Below, one piece after another: positions 1 through 8,608 of a DNA stretch of 64,000 nucleotides. The notes below the pieces were generated by a model, which ran no database searches, was not told the origin of the DNA, and worked only from the letters and a program-made list of their open reading frames with translations. Source of the stretch: Streptomyces viridochromogenes DSM 40736 (GTDB taxonomy: Bacteria; Actinomycetota; Actinomycetes; Streptomycetales; Streptomycetaceae); the NCBI RefSeq assembly GCF_000158955.1, contig NZ_GG657757.1, positions 6,479,178 through 6,543,177 of the forward strand, read 5' to 3'. The first letter of the stretch is position 1, and each line of letters opens with the position of its first letter. The translations under genes were made by a program, and so were the position numbers.

Positions 1-297
1 ACGGTCGGCGTTGCCGAGGATCGCGCGGATTTGGTGGCCGGGCCCGCCGCCCCAGCGCCGGCCGTTCGCGTAGACCTTCCAGGCGCCGTCCATCCGCAGG
101 TGGGAGTGCAGGGTCAGACCGCCTTCGACGCGGGTCAGGAGGTGCTTGCCGCGCGGGGTGACATCGAGGACCGTGCGGCCGGTGATGTCGGCCGTGGCGA
201 AGCGGGGCACCCGGAGGTCGCTGCGGGTCAGCACCTTGCCCGCGAGGGCGTCGTGCAGTCGCCTCGCCGTCTGCCAGACCGTGTCACCTTCGGGCAT
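1..297 (-). CDS. nei: Nei/Fpg-type DNA glycosylase (5' part only)
   Basis: This is the N-terminal 99 codons of a formamidopyrimidine/endonuclease VIII family glycosylase, a base-excision repair enzyme that removes oxidised bases and nicks the abasic site. The protein starts MPEGDTVWQTARRL. The Pro-2/Glu-3 pair right after the initiator is the family's catalytic N-terminus, and TPRGKHLL matches the conserved lysine loop. The ATG at 297 must be correct because Pro-2 is the nucleophile. The gene runs off the window's left edge, so the helix-two-turn-helix and zinc finger are not visible. It lies 134 bp downstream of the Lhr helicase gene on the same strand. The same pairing (lhr next to a nei gene) is known in Mycobacterium tuberculosis. 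It may be co-transcribed with lhr. Confidence 0.9.
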   Translation of the reverse strand, partial: MPEGDTVWQTARRLHDALAGKVLTRSDLRVPRFATADITGRTVLDVTPRGKHLLTRVEGGLTLHSHLRMDGAWKVYANGRRWGGGPGHQIRAILGNADR

Positions 298-431
298 GGG
301 TCAAGGGTGGCACGGTGAGGGGTGCCCGGTCCGGTCGGCTGTGAGGGGGACGGGGCGGGGCGAGGGCGCGCCGGTGCACCGGGGTGCGGTCGTCGGGCGC
401 GCAGGCGCGGCCCGCACGCGCGGTGTGGTGG

Positions 432-3400
432 TCAGGCGCGCAGACGCAGCCCGCGGGGAGTCGCGATGAAGCCCGCTCCTTCCAGGAGGGCGCCGATGGG
501 GGAGGTCAGGGCCTGGGCGCCGTTGACGCGCTCCACGGTGACCGTGCCGAGGGAGCCCGCGCGGGCGGCCGCTGCCAGGGACTCGGCGGCGGCGCTCAGG
601 CGGGGGTCGTCGGTGGGGTCGCCGTCCGGGTCGGTGGCCCAGGCCAGCAGCGTCTTGCCACCGCGCTCCATGTAGAGCGTCAGCTCACCGTCGACGAGAA
701 CCACCAGCGAGCCCGCCTTGCGGCCCGGCTTGTGTCCGGCGCCGGTCGGGGGCTCGGGCCAGGGCAGGGCGGCGCCGTACGCGTTCGCCGGGTCGGCGGC
801 GGCGAGGACGACGGCCCGGGACGCGGGATCGGGGCGGTTGCGGCGACCCGGGAAACCGGGATCGTACGGTGCGCGTCCGCCGTTCTGCCAGGGCGGGGCG
901 CTCTGCGGGGGATAGTCGCGGGGTGAGACGTACTCGCCCGGGGCGGGCCGGGGGGCGGGGGCCTCGAAGGCGGCGCCGAAGTCGGTGAAGTCGTCCTGCC
1001 CGGGGTCGTCGGTGTGGTCGGTGGAGGTGGCCGAGTCGTCCGGTCCCGCGAAGTCGTGGGCCGGGAACGGGTCGAGGCCAGGGTCCTGCGGGGGGCCGGG
1101 CAGGTCCTGGCCGCGGTCCCGGGCGGTGGACACCGCGCGCAGGCGGTCCACGGCGCCGTCCATCGCGAACTGTGCGGCGCCGAGACCCTCCACGACGTAG
1201 CCGCGGCGGGCCTGGCCGCTCTCCTCGAAGGCGGCCAGCACGCGGTACGTCGCCGAGAACCCGCCCTCGACACCCTCCGCCGAGACCGCGCCCCTGGTCA
1301 CCACGCCGTGCCGGTCGAGGAGGGTGCGGGCGAGGGCGTGCGCCCGCACCGTGGGGTCCGGCTCGTGCGCCGGGAGCAGGGACCAGCGGCCGGCGACGGT
1401 CGGCGGACCGGTGCGGGACGCGCTGCGGGCCGCCGCCGTCAGGGAGCCGTAGCGGCCGCGCGGGACCGCGCGCTTGGCACGGTGGGCCGTGGAACCGGCG
1501 GTGCGGCCCGAGCCGAGCAGGGAGCGCATGGGGGTGAGCGTGTCGTTCGTCAATCGCCCGGACCAGGCGAGGTCCCAGAGCGCGTCGGCCAGCTGGGGGT
1601 CGGTCGCGTCGGGGTGGGTGGTGGCGCGGACCTGGTCGGCGATCTGGCGGAAGAACAGGCCGTAGCCGCCGGACAGGGTGTCCAGGACGGACTGGTGCAG
1701 GGCCGTCAGCTCCAGGGGGTGCGGGGGCGGCAGGAGCAGGGGGGCCGCGTCCGCCAGGTAGAGGGAGACCCAGCCGTCCTTGCCGGGGAGGGAACCGGCC
1801 CCGGCCCACACCACCTCTCCGGCGGCGGTCAGCTCGTCCAGCATCGCCGGGGTGTAGTTCACCACCCGGGAGGGCAGGACCAGCTTTCTCCAGCGCGGAG
1901 GCCGGTACGGACGCGCCCTGCATCTGTTCGATGGCCCGGACCAGCCCGTCGATGCCGCGCAGGGAGTGTCCCTTGCCGATGTGCTGCCACTGGGGGAGGA
2001 ACTGGGCGAGCGCCGGCGGAGGCACCGGCTCCAGCTCGTGCCGCAGCGCGGCCAGGGAACGGCGGCGCAGCCGGCGCAGCACGGTCGCGTCACACCACTC
2101 CTGGCCGATCCCGGCCGGATGGAACTCGCCCTGGACGACCCGGCCCGCCGCGGCGAGCCGCTGGAGGGCGCCCTCGGTGACGGCCGTGCCCAGACCGAAA
2201 CGGGCCGCCGCCTTGGCCGAGGTGAACGGGTCGTGGGTGCGGGCGTAGCGCGCGAGGAGGTCGCCGAGCGGGTCCTTGACCGGCTCCGTGAAGGCCTCCG
2301 GGACGCCGACGGGCAGGGCTGTGCCCAGTGCGTCGCGCAGACGGCCCGCGTCCTCGATCGCCGCCCAGTGGTCGGCGCCGCCGACCCGCACCCGGATGGC
2401 GCGGCGCGCACCGGCCAGCTCCTGCGCCCACTGCGGCTCGGCGCCCCGCTCGGCGAGCTCCGCGTCCGTGAGCGGGCCGAGGAGGCGCAGGATGTCCGCG
2501 ACGCCCTCGGCGTCCTTGACGCGGCGGTCCTCGGTGAGCCACTGGAGCTCCCGCTCCAGCTCCGTCAGCACCTCCGCGTCGAGCAGCTCGCGCAGCTCCG
2601 CCTGACCCAGCAGCTCGGCCAGCAGCCGTGAGTCCAGCGACAGGGCCGCGGCGCGGCGCTCGGCGAGCGGGGAGTCGCCCTCGTACAGGAACTGGGCGAC
2701 GTAGCCGAAGAGCAGGGAGCGCGCGAACGGGGACGGTTCGGCCGTCGTGACCTCTACGAGGCGTACCTTGCGGGACTCCAGGTCGCCCATCAACTCGACG
2801 AGCCCGGGAACGTCGAAGACGTCCTGGAGGCACTCGCGGACCGCCTCCAGCACGATCGGGAACGAGCCGAACTCGCTCGCCACCTGAAGCAGCTGCGAAG
2901 CACGCTGCCGCTGCTGCCACAACGGGGTGCGCTTACCGGGGTTGCGGCGCGGCAGCAGTAGCGCACGGGCGGCGCACTCGCGGAAGCGGGAGGCGAACAG
3001 GGCAGAGCTGCCCACCTGGTCGGTGACGACCTGGTCGACCTCGCCCTTGTCGAAGACGACGTCGGCGGCGCCCACCGGGGCTTGCTCGGCGTCGTACTCC
3101 CGGCCCATCTTGACCGGCTCCTGGTCCAGCAGGTCCAGGCCCATCAGGTCGGCGTCCGGCAGGCGCAGCACGATGCCGTCGTCCGCGTGCATGACCTGCG
3201 CGTCCATGCCGTACCGCTCGGAGAGCTTGGCGCCGAGCGCGAGCGCCCAGGGGGCGTGCACCTGGGCGCCGAAGGGGGAGTGCACCACCACGCGCCAGTC
3301 GCCGAGCTCGTCGCGGAAGCGCTCCACGACGATCGTCCGGTCGTCCGGGACGTGGCCGCAGGCCTCGCGCTGTTCGGCCAGGTAGGAGAGCACGTTGTCC

Positions 3401-5355
3401 GCCGCCCAGGCGTCCAGACCGGCGGCGACGAGGCGGAACCGGGCGTCTTCCTCGGACAGGGAGCCGACCTCGCGCAGGAACGCGCCCACCGCGCGGCCCA
3501 GCTCCAGCGGACGGCCGAGCTGGTCACCCTTCCAGAAGGGCAGCCGGCCCGGTACACCCGGGGCCGGGGAGACCAGGACACGGTCGCGGGTGATGTCCTC
3601 GATGCGCCAGGAGCTCGTGCCCAGGGTGAAGACATCACCGACGCGGGACTCGTAGACCATCTCCTCGTCGAGCTCGCCGACCCGGCCGCCGCCCTTCTTC
3701 GGGTCCGCTCCGGCGAGGAAGACCCCGAACAGGCCCCGGTCGGGGATCGTGCCCCCGGAGGTGACGGCGAGACGCTGTGCGCCGGGGCGGCCGGTGATCT
3801 CGCCGGTGACCCGGTCCCACACCACGCGCGGGCGCAGCTCCGCGAACGCGTCGGACGGGTAGCGCCCGGCCAGCATGTCCAGGACCGCCGTGAAGGCGGA
3901 CTCGGGCAGTGAGGCGAACGGGGCGGCCCGGCGCACGGCGGCGAGGAGGTCGTCGAACTGCCAGCTGTCCATCGCCGTCATGGCGACGACCTGCTGGGCC
4001 AGCACGTCGAGGGGGTTGGCGGGGACCCTGAGGGACTCGATGGCGCCGGTACGCATGCGTTCGGTGACCACGGCCGCCTGGACCAGGTCGCCGCGGTACT
4101 TCGGGAAGACCACGCCGGTGGAGACCGCGCCCACCTGGTGGCCCGCGCGGCCGACGCGCTGGAGGCCGGAGGCCACCGAGGGCGGCGACTCCACCTGCAC
4201 CACGAGGTCCACCGCACCCATGTCGATGCCCAGTTCCAGACTGGACGTGGCCACGACCGCGGGGAGGCGGCCCGCCTTGAGGTCCTCCTCGACCAGCGCG
4301 CGCTGCTCCTTCGACACCGAGCCGTGGTGGGCGCGGGCGATGACCTGCGGAGCGCCCTGGGCGGCTCCCGAGCCGCCCATCAGCTCGGCGGGGGAATGGT
4401 GCTCGTCGAGAGGCTCGCCCGTGGCCCGTTCGTAGGCGATCTCGTTCAGGCGGTTGCACAGGCGCTCCGCGAGGCGGCGGGAGTTCGCGAAGACGATCGT
4501 GGAGCGGTGGGCCTGGACGAGGTCGGTGATCCGCTCCTCGACGTGCGGCCAGATCGACGGGCGCTCGGCGCCCTCCGAGCCGTCCGTCACCGGGGAGCCG
4601 CCCAGCTCGCCCAGGTCTTCGACCGGGACGACGACGGAGAGGTCGAACTCCTTGCCCGACTCCGGCTGGACGATCTCCACCTTGCGGCGGGGCGAGAGGA
4701 AACGGGCCACCTCGTCGACCGGGCGGACCGTCGCGGACAGGCCGATGCGGCGGGCGGGCTTCGGGAGCAGCTCGTCCAGCCGCTCCAAGGAGAGCGCCAG
4801 GTGTGCGCCGCGCTTGGTGCCGGCCACCGCGTGCACCTCGTCGAGGATCACGGTGTCCACCCCGGTCAGCGCGTCGCGGGTGGCCGAGGTCAGCATCAGG
4901 AACAGTGACTCGGGGGTCGTGATCAGGATGTCCGGCGGGCGGGTGGACAGGGCGCGGCGCTCGGCGGCGGGGGTGTCGCCCGACCGGATGCCCACCTTGA
5001 CCTCGGGCTCGGGCAGACCGAGGCGTACCGATTCCTGGCGGATTCCGGTCAGGGGGCTGCGGAGGTTGCGCTCGACGTCCACGGCCAGGGCCTTCAGCGG
5101 CGAGACGTACAGGACACGGCAGCGCTTCTTCGGGTCGGCGGGGGGCGGTGTCGAGGCCAGCTGGTCCAGGGCGGCCAGGAAGGCGGCCAGGGTCTTGCCG
5201 GAGCCGGTGGGCGCGACGACCAGCACGTCCGAGCCCTCGTGGATGGCCTGCCACGCCCCGGTCTGGGCGGTGGTGGGCGCGGAGAAGGCCCCCGTGAACC
5301 AGGCGCGGGTCGCGGGGGAGAACGTGTCCAGGGCTCGGTGTGCGTGGCTGGCCAT
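432..5355 (-). pseudogene. lhr: Lhr-type ATP-dependent helicase, interrupted by a 1-base frameshift
   Basis: Lhr is a large superfamily 2 helicase (about 1,500-1,650 aa in actinobacteria) linked to DNA repair. It starts MASHAHRALDTFSP. Walker A APTGSGKT is near residues 48-55, the DEVH box near residue 170, and motif VI-like QRVGRAGH is present. Reading from 5355 the frame is intact for about 1,156 codons, to LEKA at about 1888. The homologous text LVLPSRVVNYTPAMLDEL then resumes in another frame and runs cleanly to TGA at 432-434. The span is 4,924 bp, one more than a multiple of three, and removing one T of the TTT at 1885-1887 restores the frame (GAG AAG CTG). This is either a true mutation or a base-call error; unrepaired, the protein would carry about 400 out-of-frame residues at its end. 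The start lies 66 bp from the divergent araC-like gene, behind a damage-type promoter motif. Confidence 0.85.
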
Positions 5356-5361
5356 GGGTCC

Positions 5362-5384
5362 ATCGTGCACCTCGGCACTGACAA
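5362..5384 (-). promoter_or_regulatory. RecA-NDp-like promoter motif upstream of lhr
   Basis: On the minus strand TTGTCAGTGCC (5384-5374) is followed by a 6-nt spacer and CACGAT (5367-5362), then six bases to the lhr ATG. The geometry (11+6+6) equals the recA promoter at 10387-10409. The -10 has C for the first T, so it is a weak match. A leaderless or near-leaderless transcript is implied. Confidence 0.5.
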
Positions 5385-5421
5385 CGGGCCGCCGCCCGTG
5401 GTGCAGCGGGACAATGGCGGT

Positions 5422-6252
5422 ATGAGCGAGCGGGCGCGGCACTGGCAGTACGACGAGCTGCCGGGTGTGGATCTGCTGCGGGCCCGTTACGTGCGGAAGA
5501 CGTTCGTGCGGCACACGCACGAGAACTTCGTGATCGCCGCCATCGTCTACGGGGTGGAGGTCTTCCACCACGGCGGGGGTGACCAGTACGCGGGCGCCGG
5601 GGCTCTGGCGCTGGTGAACCCGGACACACCGCACACCGGGCGGGCGGGGGTGCCCGAGGGGTGGCGGTACGGGGCCGTGTATCCGTCGGTGGACGTGGTG
5701 GCGGAGATCGCGGCCGAGACCACGGCCCTGCGGGGGACTCCGGGGTTCGTCGCCCCGGTGGTGAGTGATCCGTACGCCGTCGGGCTGGTGCACCAGGTGC
5801 TGCGGGCGGCCGACGAGGGCAACGCCCTGGCCGCCGACACATTGCTGCGGGTCGCCGTGACCAGGTTGCTGCGGTTGAACGGCGGTCCGATGCCGCGGCG
5901 GGAGGTGAGGACGGCTGGAGCCCGGATCGCGGCACGCGCGCGTGGGGTGCTGGAGGAGCGGCTGGCCCGGCCGCCGAGTCTGGAGCGGTTGGCCGCCGAG
6001 CTGGGGACCGGACCGTTCGCGCTGCTGCGGGCCTTCCGGGACGCCTACGGTATGCCGCCGCACGCGTGGCTCACGGATGCGCGGGTACGGCGGGCACGGC
6101 TGCTGCTGGACCTGGGGACGGCGCCCTCGGAGGTCGCCGTGGCCGTCGGGTTCACCGATCAGCCGCATCTCAACCGGCACTTCAGCAGGATGGTCGGTGT
6201 GCCTCCGGGGGCGTATCAGCGGGAGCGCAAGAACGTACAAGACCCGGGATAG
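5422..6252 (+). CDS. AraC-family transcriptional regulator
   Basis: A 276-aa regulator. The N-terminal half has a cupin-like effector domain (FVRHTHENFVIAAIVYG near residues 28-45, and NPDTPHTGRAG). The C-terminal half, from about residue 165, has the double helix-turn-helix, with SLERLAAELGTGPFALLRAF as the first HTH and PSEVAVAVGFTDQPHLNRHF as the second, followed by the typical FxxxxGxxPxxYQRER end. The ATG at 5422 is chosen over upstream in-frame starts because a -10-like GACAAT lies 7 nt before it (leaderless type) and the upstream extension would run into lhr. It is followed 22 bp later by azlC-azlD in the same direction, so it may control that exporter. The effector is unknown. Confidence 0.85.
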   Translation: MSERARHWQYDELPGVDLLRARYVRKTFVRHTHENFVIAAIVYGVEVFHHGGGDQYAGAGALALVNPDTPHTGRAGVPEGWRYGAVYPSVDVVAEIAAETTALRGTPGFVAPVVSDPYAVGLVHQVLRAADEGNALAADTLLRVAVTRLLRLNGGPMPRREVRTAGARIAARARGVLEERLARPPSLERLAAELGTGPFALLRAFRDAYGMPPHAWLTDARVRRARLLLDLGTAPSEVAVAVGFTDQPHLNRHFSRMVGVPPGAYQRERKNVQDPG

Positions 6253-6274
6253 CGGCTGCTCGTAGCGTGCGGGC

Positions 6275-6997
6275 GTGGCAGAACGGACAGCTCTCAGAGA
6301 TACCGGGACCGATGGGAAGCCGGACCGCGCCGTCGTGCGGGACGCCCTGGGCGTGGGGGTGGCTGTCGGGCTCTCCGGGTTCGCCTTCGGGGTGACGTCG
6401 GCGGGCAGCGGACTCACGCTGATGCAGACGTGCGCGCTCAGTCTGCTGGTGTTCACCGGGGCGTCCCAGTTCGCCCTGGTGGGGGCTCTCGCGGCAGGAG
6501 GAAGTCCGTTCACGGCCGCTGCCGGGGCTTTCTTCCTGGGCGTGCGGAACGCCTTCTACGGTCTGCGGCTGTCGCAGTTGCTGGCCCTCCCGCGCGCGGT
6601 GCGGCCGTTCGCCGCGCAGTGGGTGATCGACGAGACGGCCGCCGTCGCGCTCGCCCAGCCCACGCGGCGCAGCGCCCGGATCGGGTTCTTCGTGACCGGG
6701 CTGACGCTGTACCTGCTGTGGAACCTCACCACACTGCTCGGTGCCCTGGGCGCCGAGGCCATCGGGGACACCGACGCCTGGGGGCTGGACGCCGCCGGTC
6801 CCGCGGTGTTCCTGGCCCTGCTCGCGCCGATGCTGAGGACCGGCACCGAGCGGGCCGTGGCCGGACTCGCCGTGCTGCTGGGGCTCGGGCTGCTGCCCGT
6901 GCTGCCCGCCGGGGTGCCGGTTCTGCTGGCCGCGCTGGCGGCGCCGGTCGTGCTGTGGGCGGACGGCCGGCGCGGTCGAGAGAGGGCTGAGCGGTGA
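6275..6997 (+). CDS. azlC: AzlC-family branched-chain amino acid exporter, large subunit
   Basis: A 240-aa multi-span membrane protein of the AzlC family, the large subunit of a two-component exporter of branched-chain or related amino acids. Diagnostic stretches are GVAVGLSGFAFGVTSAGSGL, SLLVFTGASQFALVGAL and FFLGVRNAFYGLRLSQLL. Seven or so hydrophobic segments follow a short charged N-terminus. The start is GTG at 6275. Its stop overlaps the azlD start by 4 bp (GTGA, 6994-6997), so the two are translationally coupled. An AraC regulator lies just upstream. Confidence 0.9.
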   Translation: MAERTALRDTGTDGKPDRAVVRDALGVGVAVGLSGFAFGVTSAGSGLTLMQTCALSLLVFTGASQFALVGALAAGGSPFTAAAGAFFLGVRNAFYGLRLSQLLALPRAVRPFAAQWVIDETAAVALAQPTRRSARIGFFVTGLTLYLLWNLTTLLGALGAEAIGDTDAWGLDAAGPAVFLALLAPMLRTGTERAVAGLAVLLGLGLLPVLPAGVPVLLAALAAPVVLWADGRRGRERAER

Positions 6998-7305
6998 ACG
7001 TCTGGATCGCGATCGGGGTGACCGTCCTCGGGTGCTACGCCGTCAAGCTGGCCGGGCTGCTGGTGCCCGCGGGGGCTCTGGAGCGGCCCGCCGTCAAGCG
7101 GCTTGCCGCGCTGCTGCCCGTCGCGCTGCTCGCGGCCCTCACGGCCCAGCAGACGTTCGCCGACGGGCAGACGCTGGTGCTGGACGCGCGGGCCGCGGGG
7201 CTCGCCGCCGCGGCCGTGACGCTGATGCTGCGCGCCCCGTTCCTGCTCGTCGTCGGGGCTGCCGTGGTCGTGACCGCCGGGGTGCGGGCCATGGGCGCGG
7301 GGTGA
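6994..7305 (+). CDS. azlD: AzlD-family transporter small subunit
   Basis: A 103-aa hydrophobic protein with about four membrane segments (IAIGVTVLGCYAVKLAGLLV; LAALLPVALLAALTAQQTF; AGLAAAAVTLMLRAPFLLVVGAAVVVTAGV). This is the small-subunit pattern that always accompanies AzlC. The GTG start at 6994 lies inside the azlC stop (4-bp overlap). Its own TGA (7303-7305) directly abuts the antisense stop of the next gene, so the two convergent genes end with no spacer at all. Confidence 0.88.
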   Translation: MNVWIAIGVTVLGCYAVKLAGLLVPAGALERPAVKRLAALLPVALLAALTAQQTFADGQTLVLDARAAGLAAAAVTLMLRAPFLLVVGAAVVVTAGVRAMGAG

Positions 7306-8250
7306 TCAGCCGACGGGGCGACCGTGGGACCGGAGCGTGCGCAGGGCCTCGATCGTCGCCACGGGGCGGGCCTCCAAGGCGGGCGCCGGGGCCCAGTGGC
7401 GCCGACGCACAGGCCAGCCGCCGTCCTCCTGCTGCTGGGCCGCGAGGTGGTCGAGGGAGCGGGCCATCTCGTCGTCCGTGAACCACGCGCGCGCGAGGGA
7501 GCGCGGTGTTCTCGCGTAGTCGTGCGGGAAGTGGTGCTCTCCCGGGGCGTAGCCGGGGCCGACCGGGTAGGCGTCCAGGGCGTCGGGGTCCAGTGCCGCG
7601 AGGCGGCGGGCGCGTACCAGGCGGCCCAGGCGGTCGGCGGCCGCCTCCGCACGCGGGCGGTCGGGGGCGGAGTCCAGGAAGGCCACGGCGGCCTCGATCT
7701 CGTCCGGGTGGGACTCCTCCAGCGACTCGACCGCCTGCCAGCAGAACTCCGTGGCCCGGAACAGCCAGGCGTGCCACACCTCGTTGCGGTGCAGCAGCCC
7801 CACCACCGGCCCCGTGGCCAGGAGGGCGCTGGGCGGGTCGTCCACGACCGTCACGAAGGGCGCCGTGGGGTAGTCGCGCTGGCTCGGATGGACCGCTGGA
7901 AGGGCACCGTCCGCGGTGGAGACCGACGTCAGGTAACGGCACATACGCTCCACGCGCTGGCCGGCGCAACGCCCCACCGCGTCCAGGACCCGCAGCGCGT
8001 GGGCGGTGTGCGGGGGCTGGCTGACCGGGCCGCGCAGATCGGGCTCCAGAGCGTGGCCGTACCCGCCGTCCTCGTTGCGGTAGGCGTCCAGGGCGGTCTC
8101 CACCGGGTCGGCGGTGGCGCCCCGGAAGTGGTGGGCGAAGAGGCGCCGCTCGAGCACGCGCGCGGTGAGCCAGACGAAGCGCTCCGCGCGTGCGACGGGG
8201 CTGTGCGACGGGGGTGTCGGGGGGACTGCGGAAGCTCCTGTGTCGGCCAT
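7306..8250 (-). CDS. Hypothetical protein with terpene-cyclase-like toroid repeats
   Basis: A 314-aa soluble protein. I do not know a named function. Two segments, DAYRNEDGGYGHALEPDL (about residues 55-72) and LAAQQQEDGGWPVRRRHW (about 263-280), have the QxxDGGW-like pattern of alpha/alpha-toroid proteins (squalene cyclase and prenyltransferase fold). No DXDD or similar catalytic motif is obvious, so enzymatic activity is not claimed. It starts at ATG 8250 and is transcribed convergently with azlD, sharing a TGATCA junction of back-to-back stops. It is widespread beside recA-region genes in Streptomyces as far as I recall. Confidence 0.75.
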   Translation of the reverse strand: MADTGASAVPPTPPSHSPVARAERFVWLTARVLERRLFAHHFRGATADPVETALDAYRNEDGGYGHALEPDLRGPVSQPPHTAHALRVLDAVGRCAGQRVERMCRYLTSVSTADGALPAVHPSQRDYPTAPFVTVVDDPPSALLATGPVVGLLHRNEVWHAWLFRATEFCWQAVESLEESHPDEIEAAVAFLDSAPDRPRAEAAADRLGRLVRARRLAALDPDALDAYPVGPGYAPGEHHFPHDYARTPRSLARAWFTDDEMARSLDHLAAQQQEDGGWPVRRRHWAPAPALEARPVATIEALRTLRSHGRPVG

Positions 8251-8329
8251 GGGTCAGACCGTAGGGCGCAAAGCGGTGCCGACAGGCGGTCCCGGCCCAG
8301 GCCCACCCCAGGGGCGGGATACTGGGGGC

Positions 8330-8524
8330 ATGCGGTTGACGGTCTTCTGGCAGCGGATGGCGGAGCACTTCGGTCCTGGCTACGCCGACACCTTCGCGCG
8401 CGACCACGTGATGTCGGAGCTGGGCGGGCGCACGGTGCACGAGGCGCTCGACGCCGGCTGGGACGCCAAGCGGGTCTGGCAGGTGGTGTGCACGGTGATG
8501 GACGTGCCGGGGGAGAAGCGTTGA
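8330..8524 (+). CDS. DUF3046 family protein
   Basis: A 64-aa acidic-basic small protein, MRLTVFWQRMAEHFG...HVMSELGGRTVHEALDAG...VWQVVCTVMDVP. It matches the DUF3046 family, which occurs in actinobacteria just upstream of recA. Its function is unknown. The start is ATG 8330. Two genes and a degraded fragment separate it from recA here. Confidence 0.85.
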   Translation: MRLTVFWQRMAEHFGPGYADTFARDHVMSELGGRTVHEALDAGWDAKRVWQVVCTVMDVPGEKR

Positions 8525-8579
8525 CCTCTCGTGGAGGCCGCTGACGGGCCGGTCACGAAGATCGCAGGCGGGCAGACGG

Positions 8580-8602
8580 CTGTCGGTGGCGTGGGCGAGA
8601 CT
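8580..8602 (+). promoter_or_regulatory. RecA-NDp-like promoter motif upstream of the AI-2E-family gene
   Basis: CTGTCGGTGGC (8580-8590), a 6-nt spacer and GAGACT (8597-8602) lie exactly six bases before GTG 8609. Length and spacing equal the recA motif, with the R position as G and one mismatch in each box. The spacing to GTG matches that of the lhr motif, which is one reason to prefer that start. Confidence 0.45.
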
Positions 8603-8608
8603 TGGTCC

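Noticed and set aside
1881..1890. Programmed frameshifting at the lhr AAAG
   Set aside because: There is no slippery heptamer, stimulatory hairpin or internal SD nearby, and the upstream frame has no near stop.
685..6513. A 1,942-codon open frame covering lhr and beyond
   Set aside because: Its upstream 386 codons are antisense to the AraC gene and its last about 400 codons are out of frame with Lhr homology; only the central part is real.
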